Shown here in pieces: positions 26,334-34,088 of a DNA stretch of 64,000 bases (position 1 is its first letter; each line of letters starts with the position of its first letter). The position numbers and the translations under genes are program-made. The notes below the pieces were generated by a model. That model saw nothing but the letters and a program-made list of their open reading frames with translations. It had not been told where the DNA came from and ran no database searches. The stretch is from the NCBI GenBank assembly GCA_965221195.1, contig OZ244864.1, positions 1,550,001-1,614,000 of the forward strand, written 5' to 3'. The DNA is from Poriferisodalis sp965221195. GTDB taxonomy: Bacteria; Actinomycetota; Acidimicrobiia; Acidimicrobiales; Poriferisodalaceae.

Positions 26334-27386
26334 TCAGTTTGATACCAGCTCGGCCAATGCTGCGAGCAGTGTCGGCGGACCCGACACCTGCAACACTGTC
26401 ACCACAGTGTCATCCCAGCGTCGCAGGTCCGCGGCGATCTTGTCCATCGGGCCAATGAGTGAAACCTCTTCAACCAATTCGATAGGAATCGTTCCCGCCG
26501 CTTCCTGCTTGTGGCCGGTGAGATACATGTCCTGTACTTCATCTGCTATGTGCTGATAGCCCATCCGACAGAAGACGTCGTAGTGGAAGTTGGCATCGCG
26601 GGCACCCATTCCGCCCATGTACAGCGCCAGCATGGGGCGTACCCGATTTGCGGCACGCTCAATGTCATCGTCGGGTACCACACTGATTGGACAAACCACC
26701 TCAAAATCAGCGTCTGCGGGAATGCGACCGTCTTCGCCGATCAGCGGTTTGCCCGCAGCGGCGAAGCCGACATTTAGAGCATCTGCGTAGAACTGGTTGT
26801 CCTTCGGGGCAAAGAACAGCGGCAGCCAGCCTTGGCACATCTCACCTGCGAGGGCCACGTTGCGGGGTCCCTCTGCGCCGAGGTAGATGGGCACATTGGC
26901 ACGCAGCGGATGCACGGTGGACTTGAGCGGCTTGCCGAGACCCATGCCACCCGGGTAGGGCATCTGGTAATGGTCACCGCTGAAGCTGACAGGTTTGTCG
27001 CGCTCAAGGATCGCCCGGACGATCTCGATGTACTCCCGAGTGCGGGCCAGTGGGCGGGGGTACGACTGGCCGTACCAGCCCTCAACCACCTGTGGGCCGC
27101 TGACGCCGAGACCCAAGATAAATCGCCCACCACTGAGATGGTCCATGGTGATGGCCGCCATGCCGACAGCCGCAGGCGTGCGTGCGGAAATTTGGATAAT
27201 GCCGGTGCCGAGGCCGATGCGCTCGGTGCGGCTACCCCACCACGCCAGCGGTGTCAAAGCGTCCGAGCCGTAGGCCTCAGCGGTCCAAAAGGAATGAAAG
27301 CCGAGCTGTTCGGCGCTTAGCAGCGTTTCCAACGCGTCCGGCGGCGGACCGGACGCCCAGTAGCCAACTCCTGTCGCAAGCTTCAT
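26334..27386 (-). CDS. LLM-class F420-dependent oxidoreductase
   Basis: 350 residues, full length for luciferase-like monooxygenase/F420 reductase TIM barrels. Landmarks: KLATGVGYW start, AEQLGFHSFWTAE, ERIGLGTGIIQISARTPAAVGMAA and the GRFILGLGVSGPQVVEGWYG segment typical of the F420-dependent subgroup. Such enzymes use F420 or flavin to reduce or oxidise small organic compounds. Operon with the following SDR. A 10-bp repeat lies just upstream. Confidence 0.9.
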   Translation of the reverse strand: MKLATGVGYWASGPPPDALETLLSAEQLGFHSFWTAEAYGSDALTPLAWWGSRTERIGLGTGIIQISARTPAAVGMAAITMDHLSGGRFILGLGVSGPQVVEGWYGQSYPRPLARTREYIEIVRAILERDKPVSFSGDHYQMPYPGGMGLGKPLKSTVHPLRANVPIYLGAEGPRNVALAGEMCQGWLPLFFAPKDNQFYADALNVGFAAAGKPLIGEDGRIPADADFEVVCPISVVPDDDIERAANRVRPMLALYMGGMGARDANFHYDVFCRMGYQHIADEVQDMYLTGHKQEAAGTIPIELVEEVSLIGPMDKIAADLRRWDDTVVTVLQVSGPPTLLAALAELVSN

Positions 27387-27410
27387 GTCCTGCCGCCTTT
27401 CGTGTCGCTG

Positions 27411-27450
27411 TGCCGATCTGTATCGATCTGTGTTGATCTGTGTTGATCTG
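27411..27450. repeat. Four 10-bp units in the divergent LLM/trpB2 gap
   Basis: Units ending in GATCTG (TGTTGATCTG type) at 27411, 27421, 27431 and 27441 between the LLM gene and trpB2. Confidence 0.85.
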
Positions 27451-27642
27451 ATGGATTGCTGTTGATGGGTCCTGCTGGGCTGGTGTCACAGGCGCGAGCC
27501 ACACCTAGCCGCACCAATCAACACTCCCGAGGGCAGGCACAGTATGTGCGTTGTGGGCGAGGCGTGCCGAAGCGGGCGGGTACAGTCCGCGCCATGCGGA
27601 CGCGAGCCGCGCGGCACACCAGCGCAACCACAGGAGCATGCC

Positions 27643-29028
27643 ATGAGCGTTGAACGCAGTGATGGCCCCACCAAGGTCATTCTTGACGAATCTGAGATCC
27701 CCACCCAGTGGTACAACGTGGTGCCGGATCTGCCGGCGCCGCCCCCGCCGCCCCTGCATCCGGGAACGCTTGAACCGATTGGCCCTGACGACTTGGCGCC
27801 GCTGTTTCCGATGGCCCTGATCGGCCAAGAAGTCAGCGGTGAGTCCCACATAGACATCCCCGGCGGGGTGCTTGACGTGTACCGACTGTGGCGGCCTAGC
27901 CCGCTGTACCGGGCCCGCCGCCTTGAAGCTGCGCTAGACACGCCCGCCAAGATCTTCTTCAAGTACGAGGGCGTCAGCCCGGCCGGCTCTCACAAGCCCA
28001 ACACCGCTGTGCCGCAGGCATTTTTCAATCACGCCGAAGGTGTCACCAAGCTCACCACCGAGACCGGAGCGGGACAGTGGGGATCGGCTCTGGCGTTCGC
28101 AACGGCACAGTACGGCATTGAGTGCGAGGTGTGGCAGGTAGCGGCTTCGTACCGACAAAAGCCGTACCGCAAGACAATGATGGAGATCTGGGGTGCACGG
28201 GTGCATTCGAGCCCCTCGGAGGCAACTGAGTACGGACGCTCACTGCTGGCAGAAGATCCCGATCATCCCGGTTCGCTGGGAGTGGCGATCTCTGAGGCAG
28301 TAGCCACTGCCGCGGCTGACCCCAGTTCCCGTTACGCGCTCGGCAGCGTGCTGAATCATGTGCTCATGCATCAGACGGTCATAGGAGAGGAAGCGCTGGC
28401 ACAGCTTGCGAAGATCGGTGAGGTGCCCGATGTGATCGTTGGCTGCACCGGCGGCGGCTCGAACTTCGGCGGGCTGGTGTTCCCGTTCTTGCGCGAGAAG
28501 CTGGCAGGGCGCATGAACCCGACGATCCGTTGCGTTGAGCCGGCGGCCTGCCCGACGTTCACCCGGGGCGAGTACCGCTACGACTTCGGCGACACCGGCG
28601 GGATGACACCGTTGTTGAAGATGCACACGCTCGGGCATGGATTTATTCCGCAGCCGATCCACGCGGGCGGTCTGCGCTATCACGGCATGTCGCCGCTGCT
28701 TTCGCACATCTACGAGCTGGGTTTAGTTGAGGCGCTTGCTATACCGCAAGAAGAATGCTTCGCCGCGGGAATCTGGTTCGCGCGCAGTGAAGGCATCGTG
28801 CCGGCACCTGAACCCACGCACGCGTTGGCAGCGGCGTTGCGCGAAGCCGAAGCAGCAAAGCAGGCCGGTGTTGAGCGCACGATCCTCACAGCATTGTGTG
28901 GGCATGGCCATCTGGACCTGCCGGCCTATGAGGCGTACCTCTCAGGTGCGTTGGTTGATGCCGACTTGAGCGACGAAGCCATAGCAGAGGCCCTGTCTGC
29001 CATCCCCGCCACTCCCGCAGTGAGCTGA
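27643..29028 (+). CDS. trpB2: TrpB2-type tryptophan synthase beta-like PLP enzyme
   Basis: 461 residues from ATG 27643 with AGGAG seven bases upstream. Typical of the longer TrpB2 family: QWYNVVPDLP near the N-terminus, PLP lysine in GSHKPNT, ETGAGQWGSA, and the phosphate-binding GCTGGGSNFGG. TrpB2 makes tryptophan from indole and serine, usually without a TrpA partner; no trpA is nearby. Monocistronic before the mtaD/mtnP pair. Confidence 0.93.
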   Translation: MSVERSDGPTKVILDESEIPTQWYNVVPDLPAPPPPPLHPGTLEPIGPDDLAPLFPMALIGQEVSGESHIDIPGGVLDVYRLWRPSPLYRARRLEAALDTPAKIFFKYEGVSPAGSHKPNTAVPQAFFNHAEGVTKLTTETGAGQWGSALAFATAQYGIECEVWQVAASYRQKPYRKTMMEIWGARVHSSPSEATEYGRSLLAEDPDHPGSLGVAISEAVATAAADPSSRYALGSVLNHVLMHQTVIGEEALAQLAKIGEVPDVIVGCTGGGSNFGGLVFPFLREKLAGRMNPTIRCVEPAACPTFTRGEYRYDFGDTGGMTPLLKMHTLGHGFIPQPIHAGGLRYHGMSPLLSHIYELGLVEALAIPQEECFAAGIWFARSEGIVPAPEPTHALAAALREAEAAKQAGVERTILTALCGHGHLDLPAYEAYLSGALVDADLSDEAIAEALSAIPATPAVS

Positions 29029-29074
29029 GCCGCTCGCTCGCAGGAATTGGCTGAACAGATGCAAAGATGACGAC

Positions 29075-30433
29075 ATGACGAAGCCCTCCATCCGCTCGTT
29101 TGCTGCTGGCTCGCTTGCAGCAAGATTTCTCGCCGATGCGGTGCTGACCTGCGATGAGTCGTTCACGGTGATCGAGCACGCAGCAGTAGATGTCGGCCCC
29201 GACGGACGCATCACCTTCGTGGGTCCAGCGGCGGAAGCACCGGCGACCGATGCAGCCGTGCTTGATCTGGGCGGGCTTTTGATGCCGGGTCTCGTCAATA
29301 CCCACGCGCATACGCCGATGACGCTGGTACGAGGTGCCGGTGACGGGCTGCCGCTGATGGCGTGGCTAACCGATGTCATGTGGCCACGAGAGGGACTCAT
29401 GAGTCCATCGGACGTGTGGTGGGGGATGACTTTGGGCTGTGCGGAGATGCTTCGGTCGGGCGTGACGACTACCTGCGAGATGTACGCGTTTGAGCGCGCC
29501 GTGATCGAAGCGGGGCGCGAGGCTGGCATTCGGCTGGTCATGTGCCCGGGTGTGCTGTCAGTTTTGGATCTTGACCGAGGGGGCAGCGTGGCCGGTCGAG
29601 TATCTGAGATATCTGATGTTCATGCGGCTGAGCACGACCCGGACGGCCGCGTCACCGTTGGGTTTGCCCCGCACTCGGCCTACGACCTTGGCTTAGAGGC
29701 GTGCGCGGAACTCGCCAGCGCAGCCCGCGACCTTGACGCGCTGCTGCACATCCATGTTGCTGAGACGCGCACCGAGGGTGACGCGCTGTCGGCAGCTCAT
29801 GGCGGCGCCAGCGTGCCGCGGCTGCTGGCTGAAGCTGGAGCGCTTGACGGGCGCGTGCTTGCGGCCCACGGGGTCTGGCTCGACGACGACGATTTAGCCA
29901 TCTACGCGGCTCACGATGTCGCTGTGGCGCACTGCCCGGTCAGCAACATGAAACTGGGTTCGGGCGTGGCACGGGTTCCTGAGATGATCGCGCGGGGCAT
30001 CACTGTCTCGCTTGCCACTGACGGACCGGCTTCCAATGACGACCTCGACATGTGGGAAGAAGTCAAGATTGCCTCGTTGCTGGCGCGAGTCACTGCACAC
30101 GATCCAACCCTGATGAGCGCACAGCAGGTGATCTCCATGGCAACTCGCGCGGGAGCCCATGCGTTAGGCCTGCCGACCGGCACGCTTGAGCCGGGCCGCT
30201 GGGCCGACATGATCCGCCTTGATATCGACGATGTGGCGTTTGTGCCGGTCACTTCGCCGCAGGAGTTGATTGCACATGTGGCATGGGCGGGCGGCAGTCG
30301 CCACGTAACTGATGTCTGGGTAGGCGGTGAGCGGGTCGTGGCGGGTCGGGTATGTCTGACGGTTGACGAGTCACGGGCCCGTTATGAGGTGCAGCACCGA
30401 GCTGAGCGGCTAGCACGGGAGTCGGGAACGTGA
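29075..30433 (+). CDS. mtaD: Methylthioadenosine/S-adenosylhomocysteine deaminase (amidohydrolase)
   Basis: 452 residues. Metal ligands of the TrzA/SsnA/MtaD amidohydrolases are visible: NTHAHTPMTL, HIHVAET, the His in VAHCPVSNMKLGSG, and Asp in LATDGPASNDDLD. The family deaminates MTA to methylthioinosine or SAH to S-inosylhomocysteine. The stop overlaps the GTG start of the nucleoside phosphorylase gene (GTGA), so a two-step route from MTA is likely. Start ATG 29075. Confidence 0.88.
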   Translation: MTKPSIRSFAAGSLAARFLADAVLTCDESFTVIEHAAVDVGPDGRITFVGPAAEAPATDAAVLDLGGLLMPGLVNTHAHTPMTLVRGAGDGLPLMAWLTDVMWPREGLMSPSDVWWGMTLGCAEMLRSGVTTTCEMYAFERAVIEAGREAGIRLVMCPGVLSVLDLDRGGSVAGRVSEISDVHAAEHDPDGRVTVGFAPHSAYDLGLEACAELASAARDLDALLHIHVAETRTEGDALSAAHGGASVPRLLAEAGALDGRVLAAHGVWLDDDDLAIYAAHDVAVAHCPVSNMKLGSGVARVPEMIARGITVSLATDGPASNDDLDMWEEVKIASLLARVTAHDPTLMSAQQVISMATRAGAHALGLPTGTLEPGRWADMIRLDIDDVAFVPVTSPQELIAHVAWAGGSRHVTDVWVGGERVVAGRVCLTVDESRARYEVQHRAERLARESGT

Positions 30434-31239
30434 GCGACACAAGCCACAGTGTCAATGCAGTCAGGGCCAATGCAGTCACGGCCAACGCAGTCACGGAGTC
30501 TGGCGAGCGAGCCCTAGTTGGGATAATCGCAGGGACTGGCTTCTACGAACTACCCGGCCTTGCTGAAGCCGAGCACCATGAGGTTGGCACCAAGTGGGGC
30601 GAGGCTCACGCCATGACCGGGCTTTGGCGCGGACGGCCGATAGTCTTTGTGCCGCGCCACGGCGGCGACCATTCGATCCCACCCTCGGCGATTAACTACC
30701 GCGCCAACATCGCTGCCATGAAGGACTTAGGCGCAGAGGCCATCTTGGCTGTGAGCGTCGTCGGATCGATGGTGCCCGAGCGAGGGACCGGGTCGTTCCT
30801 GTTGCTCGACGACTATCTGGAGTTCACCACGGGCCGCGCGGCCACCTTCTTCGACCGGCCCGGCGAGGTGGTACATACCGACATGACCACGCCCTATGAC
30901 CTGCGTCTGCGTGGCGTGTTATCAGCCGCCGCCGATGCAGAAGGCATAGATATTGCACCGACAGCGACATACGTCTGTGCCAACGGCCCTCGTTTTGAGA
31001 CACCGGCGGAGATTCGGATGTATGCCCAGATGGGCGGCAGCGTCGTGGGAATGACCGGCTATCCCGAGGTTGCATTGGCCCGTGAGGCCGGTATTCCCTA
31101 CGCCGGCGTAGCAGTTGTGGCGAACATGGCCGCAGGAATGTTCGATGGCGAGATATCCCACGAAGAGGTATCCGCCGCGCTAGAAGCGACTAAGGCGCCG
31201 CTGTTTGCTCTGCTTGGACGAGCGGTGCAGATGATCTAA
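30430..31239 (+). CDS. mtnP: Methylthio-purine nucleoside phosphorylase (MTAP/MTIP family)
   Basis: 269 residues from a GTG inside the mtaD stop. Family marks: GIIAGTGFYELPG for phosphate, RHGGDHSIPPSAINYRAN, and VANMAAG near the C-terminus. The Asn in VVANMAAG is at the base-recognition site; enzymes with Asn there generally prefer 6-oxopurines, whereas adenine-specific MTAPs carry Asp. With the deaminase upstream this suggests cleavage of methylthioinosine to hypoxanthine and methylthioribose-1-phosphate. Residues 9-24 (NAVRANAVTANAVT) come from a 15-bp tandem repeat and add a low-complexity head. Confidence 0.88.
   Translation: MSDTSHSVNAVRANAVTANAVTESGERALVGIIAGTGFYELPGLAEAEHHEVGTKWGEAHAMTGLWRGRPIVFVPRHGGDHSIPPSAINYRANIAAMKDLGAEAILAVSVVGSMVPERGTGSFLLLDDYLEFTTGRAATFFDRPGEVVHTDMTTPYDLRLRGVLSAAADAEGIDIAPTATYVCANGPRFETPAEIRMYAQMGGSVVGMTGYPEVALAREAGIPYAGVAVVANMAAGMFDGEISHEEVSAALEATKAPLFALLGRAVQMI
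30451..30495. repeat. Three 15-bp units in the mtnP N-terminus
   Basis: GTCAATGCAGTCAGG, GCCAATGCAGTCACG and GCCAACGCAGTCACG at 30451, 30466 and 30481, in frame just after the start codon. Confidence 0.9.
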
Positions 31240-31263
31240 GCAGATGATCTGAACGGATGATCT
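31228..31263. repeat. Three copies of CAGATGATCT with 13-bp period
   Basis: Copies begin at 31228, 31241 and 31254 (last one CGGATGATCT). The first covers the mtnP stop codon; the others are in the gap before paaA. Confidence 0.8.
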
Positions 31264-31366
31264 GACAGCGACCAGCGCTCACTTTGCCAACCGACTTGGC
31301 TTGTTGGTCATCAACGCCTCGCGGCTCAGGCGTAACATGCAGCCAACAGGGGCGGGGAGGGCTTGT

Positions 31367-32287
31367 ATGGGTAGCTGGGGCTCGATGGAGGCGTTTGAGG
31401 AGTTCCTTGACGGTGGCGGGCTGGTAGAGCCCGATGACGACATGCCCGAGGCTTACCGCGAAGCGGTCTTTCGGTTTATTGAGCTGCACGCCAACAGCGA
31501 ATACATGGGCGGGCTGACCGAACGTGACTGGATCGCTAAGGCCCCGGGGCTAGCCAACAAGCTGACAGCACTGGCGAAGACCCAAGACGAAATCGGCCAC
31601 GCGCACCTGCTGTACATGGTGGCGGCGGACATGGGTGTCAAGACTCGTGACGAAATGACCGCCGATCTGTTGGCGGGCCGCACAACATTTCACAACGTGT
31701 TCCACTACCGAGCCCACTCGTGGGGTGATCAGATCGCCATCGCTTATTTGGTGGATGCGGCGGCGCTGGCAAGCCAGCAGGCGGTCTTCAAGAACTGCAG
31801 CTACGGGCCCTACAAGCGAATTTTGCGACGCATCATCGCCGAGGAGGGCTTTCATATGCGTAACGGTGAGGAGATGTTGCTGAAGATGGCCAAAGGCACT
31901 GTTGTGCAGCATCAGATGATGCAAGAAGGACTCAACCGCTGGTGGTGGCCGGCGGTTCAGCTCTTTGGGCCTGATACTCCCCCAGGTGATGTGTTGCTGC
32001 GTTGGCACATCAAGTCGGAGCGCAACGAAGTGCTGCGAGACCGGTTTGTGCAAAAGATGGTGCCGCAGTTGCAAGCGGCCGGGTTTACCATTCCCGATCC
32101 AGATCTTCACCAAGACCCCGAGACGGGGCGTTGGGTGAGTGGCGAGATCAACTGGGAGGCACTAAAAGAGGCAATTGCCGGGCGCGGCCCCGACAGCGAA
32201 CGGCGACTGCGTGATGCCCGCAATGCTTGGAATAGCGCGGCGTGGGTGCGCGAAGCGCTGGACGAAGCTGCTGCGGTGCCCTCATGA
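31367..32287 (+). CDS. paaA: Phenylacetyl-CoA epoxidase catalytic subunit
   Basis: 306 residues from ATG 31367, preceded by GGGGAGG six bases upstream; longer in-frame starts lack a site. Shows the diiron ligands of PaaA: KTQDEIGHAH and AEEGFHMRNGEE. The multicomponent epoxidase opens the aromatic ring of phenylacetyl-CoA for hydrolytic cleavage. First gene of a run paaA-paaD-paaB-paaC on the plus strand. The reductase paaE is missing here. Confidence 0.95.
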   Translation: MGSWGSMEAFEEFLDGGGLVEPDDDMPEAYREAVFRFIELHANSEYMGGLTERDWIAKAPGLANKLTALAKTQDEIGHAHLLYMVAADMGVKTRDEMTADLLAGRTTFHNVFHYRAHSWGDQIAIAYLVDAAALASQQAVFKNCSYGPYKRILRRIIAEEGFHMRNGEEMLLKMAKGTVVQHQMMQEGLNRWWWPAVQLFGPDTPPGDVLLRWHIKSERNEVLRDRFVQKMVPQLQAAGFTIPDPDLHQDPETGRWVSGEINWEALKEAIAGRGPDSERRLRDARNAWNSAAWVREALDEAAAVPS

Positions 32288-32297
32288 GCCCAACCCC

Positions 32298-32921
32298 ATG
32301 AGCCAAGCAGTGCTTGCTGAGCCAGGGTCTGCTGAGCCAGTGCCTGCCGGGGTGGTGCCTGCCGGAGTGGTTGCGGCGATCCGCCAGTCGGTGTCGTTGG
32401 TGTGCGATCCGGAATATCCCGAGGTGACGATCTCCGAGCTGGGTATTCTTGAACAGGTCAGCAGCAGTGACGATGGTTCGACAGTGCGGATAGAGCTGGT
32501 GCCGACCATGCTTGGCTGCCCCGCACTTGACATGATCGCTCAAGATGTCACCGACGCGGCACGATCGGCGTGTCGAGGTGTTAATGTCTGCATTGACGTG
32601 GTCTTCGTAGACGACCCCGTGTGGACACCTGACCGCATTTCTCCGTCCGCGGTGGGATTTCTTGCCCAACAGTACGCCGTAGCCGTGCGAAGCAGCGCAG
32701 CCGACGCGAGCTGTCCCATATGCGGCAGCACAGTGTTGGAGCACCGTTCAGACTTCGGACCGACGCCATGCCGCAGCGTCGAGTGGTGTCCGCAGTGCCG
32801 TAACCCAGTCGAAGTGGTTGGCCGTGTTGATGTTGCGCAGCGGGTTGCTGAGGTCGGGACAGTTGCTGCGGTCGGGAAAACGGTCGGGGAGGCGGGGATA
32901 TCGCGAAGGATGCCAACGTGA
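32298..32921 (+). CDS. paaD: Phenylacetate epoxidase maturation factor PaaD (MIP18 family, zinc tail)
   Basis: 207 residues from ATG 32298, 10 bp after paaA. Residues about 30-110 are a MIP18/DUF59 domain (DPEYPEVTISELGIL, TMLGCPALD), and the C-terminus has the zinc ribbon CPICGS...FGPTPC...CPQC typical of PaaD. PaaD helps assemble the iron site or iron-sulfur cluster of the epoxidase system. The first 30 residues (AEPGSAEPVPAGVVPAGVV) derive from a 15-bp repeat. The last 30 residues beyond the zinc ribbon are basic, variable and probably dispensable. The usual order is A-B-C-D-E; here D comes second. Confidence 0.9.
   Translation: MSQAVLAEPGSAEPVPAGVVPAGVVAAIRQSVSLVCDPEYPEVTISELGILEQVSSSDDGSTVRIELVPTMLGCPALDMIAQDVTDAARSACRGVNVCIDVVFVDDPVWTPDRISPSAVGFLAQQYAVAVRSSAADASCPICGSTVLEHRSDFGPTPCRSVEWCPQCRNPVEVVGRVDVAQRVAEVGTVAAVGKTVGEAGISRRMPT
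32316..32375. repeat. Four 15-bp units in the paaD 5' end
   Basis: GCTGAGCCAGGGTCT, GCTGAGCCAGTGCCT, GCCGGGGTGGTGCCT and GCCGGAGTGGTTGCG at 32316, 32331, 32346 and 32361: two pairs that merge, all in frame. Confidence 0.85.
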
Positions 32922-32946
32922 GGATCTACCCAACGTGAGAATCTAC
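32913..32946. repeat. 17-bp tandem duplication of the paaD stop/paaB start junction
   Basis: CCAACGTGAGGATCTAC (32913-32929) is followed at once by CCAACGTGAGAATCTAC (32930-32946). The first copy ends paaD (TGA inside GTGA), the second starts paaB (GTG 32935). The first copy also has a GTG with a good AAGGA upstream, but that frame stops after six codons. Confidence 0.9.
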
Positions 32947-33228
32947 GAGGTGTTTTTGAAGCGTCCGGGCAAAGATCCCTTCACACATGTTGGAGCGCTC
33001 GAAGCACCCGACGATGAGTTGGCGCTCAGTTTTGCTCGCGACTGCTACGTGAGACGGTCGGAGGGAGACCAGATGTGGGTCGTGGCACGGGATGATTTGC
33101 TGGTAGCAGATCCTGCGGAATTAGAGATGGCTGACCGCGCCCATCGCCACAATGACGGTTCGTTCTTGAAAGATTTGCGCAGCGCGCCAAGGCAAGAAAT
33201 GCCCAGCCGTCGCCAGCGACGTGAGTGA
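32935..33228 (+). CDS. paaB: Phenylacetyl-CoA epoxidase subunit PaaB
   Basis: 97 residues from GTG 32935. RIYEVFLKRPGKDPFTHVGAL followed by ARDCYVRR and MWVVARDD is the classic small PaaB subunit, which bridges catalytic subunits. The frame is open for 39 more codons upstream but these overlap paaD and are Arg/Gly/Ser junk. Its start region was duplicated (17 bp), so the best Shine-Dalgarno now serves a decoy GTG at 32918 and only GAGGA 10 bp upstream serves the real one. Its stop lies inside the start region of paaC. Confidence 0.92.
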   Translation: MRIYEVFLKRPGKDPFTHVGALEAPDDELALSFARDCYVRRSEGDQMWVVARDDLLVADPAELEMADRAHRHNDGSFLKDLRSAPRQEMPSRRQRRE

Positions 33229-34024
33229 TTTTGAGTCCGTGACCCAGGTCAACACCGCAGTCGACCCGGCGCAGGTTCCTGGCGCTCGCGAACTTGTGCT
33301 GGCGCTTGCCGACGACGAGCTGTGTATTGGCCAGAATTTGGGCTGGTGGATTGCGGTGGGGCCGTTTCTCGAAGAGGATCTGGCACTCACTTCGATGAGC
33401 CAAGACGAGCTGGGTCATGCCCGCGCGCTCTACGGGCTGTTGGGCGACGACATTGATGCGTTGGCTTACGGGCGCGAGCCACACGAGTATCTCTGCGCCC
33501 ATATCACCGAGTTGCCTTGCCATGACTGGGCGCAGACGCTGGTGCGTCACTTTCTGTATGACACAGCCGAGTCGGTGCGATGGAGCGCTTTGGTGAGTTC
33601 GTCGTGGGAGTCCCTCGGAGCGGTTGCACGTCGAGCGCTTGCCGAAGAGGGGTCGCACCTGCGTCATGCCACCGGACTGGTTGACCGTCTGCTATGCACC
33701 GAATCGGGTACTGCTCATTTGCTGCCGCTGTTCGACAGGCTTGCGCCGATGGCGAGTGAACTCTTTGATGCACCGGTGGGTTGCTCAGATGAGGTGTTGG
33801 TGACATCTGGCGTCATGGAGTGCGAACTCAGTATCCAGCGTGCCCAGTGGCAAGCAATCGTCGAAGATGCTCTGGGGACGGCCGGATACCAGCCTCAGTG
33901 GCCGGTTTTCGACGAAGTGGCGACGGTTCACAGCGGCCGGGGCGGTCAGCGTTCGCAATATTTCCCTGCGTTGCACGCCGAGATGGTGGAAGTGTTGTCG
34001 ATAGACCCCACAGCACGCTGGTAG
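33221..34024 (+). CDS. paaC: Phenylacetyl-CoA epoxidase structural subunit
   Basis: 267 residues from a GTG overlapping the paaB stop by 8 bp. Ferritin-like helical subunit: ELVLALADDELCIGQNLGWWI, SMSQDELGHAR and AEEGSHLRHA. PaaC pairs with PaaA to form the epoxidase core. Last gene of the paa run; 22 bp later the left direct repeat of the accessory island begins, and the next gene converges on it. Confidence 0.93.
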   Translation: MSDFESVTQVNTAVDPAQVPGARELVLALADDELCIGQNLGWWIAVGPFLEEDLALTSMSQDELGHARALYGLLGDDIDALAYGREPHEYLCAHITELPCHDWAQTLVRHFLYDTAESVRWSALVSSSWESLGAVARRALAEEGSHLRHATGLVDRLLCTESGTAHLLPLFDRLAPMASELFDAPVGCSDEVLVTSGVMECELSIQRAQWQAIVEDALGTAGYQPQWPVFDEVATVHSGRGGQRSQYFPALHAEMVEVLSIDPTARW

Positions 34025-34046
34025 CACTGCCAACCCGGCGCGCTAC

Positions 34047-34088
34047 ACACCGTTCGGCCGACTCGGATCGTCTACAACGACAGGCCTC
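34047..34088 (+). repeat. Left copy of a 42-bp imperfect direct repeat bounding the island
   Basis: Matches 40702-40743 at 38 of 42 positions in the same orientation; the core CGACTCGGATCG is identical. This copy contains the stop codon and last four codons of the 1498-residue gene. Together the pair encloses 6.65 kb of accessory genes between paaC and rmuC, like attachment-site or duplication remnants. Confidence 0.85.
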
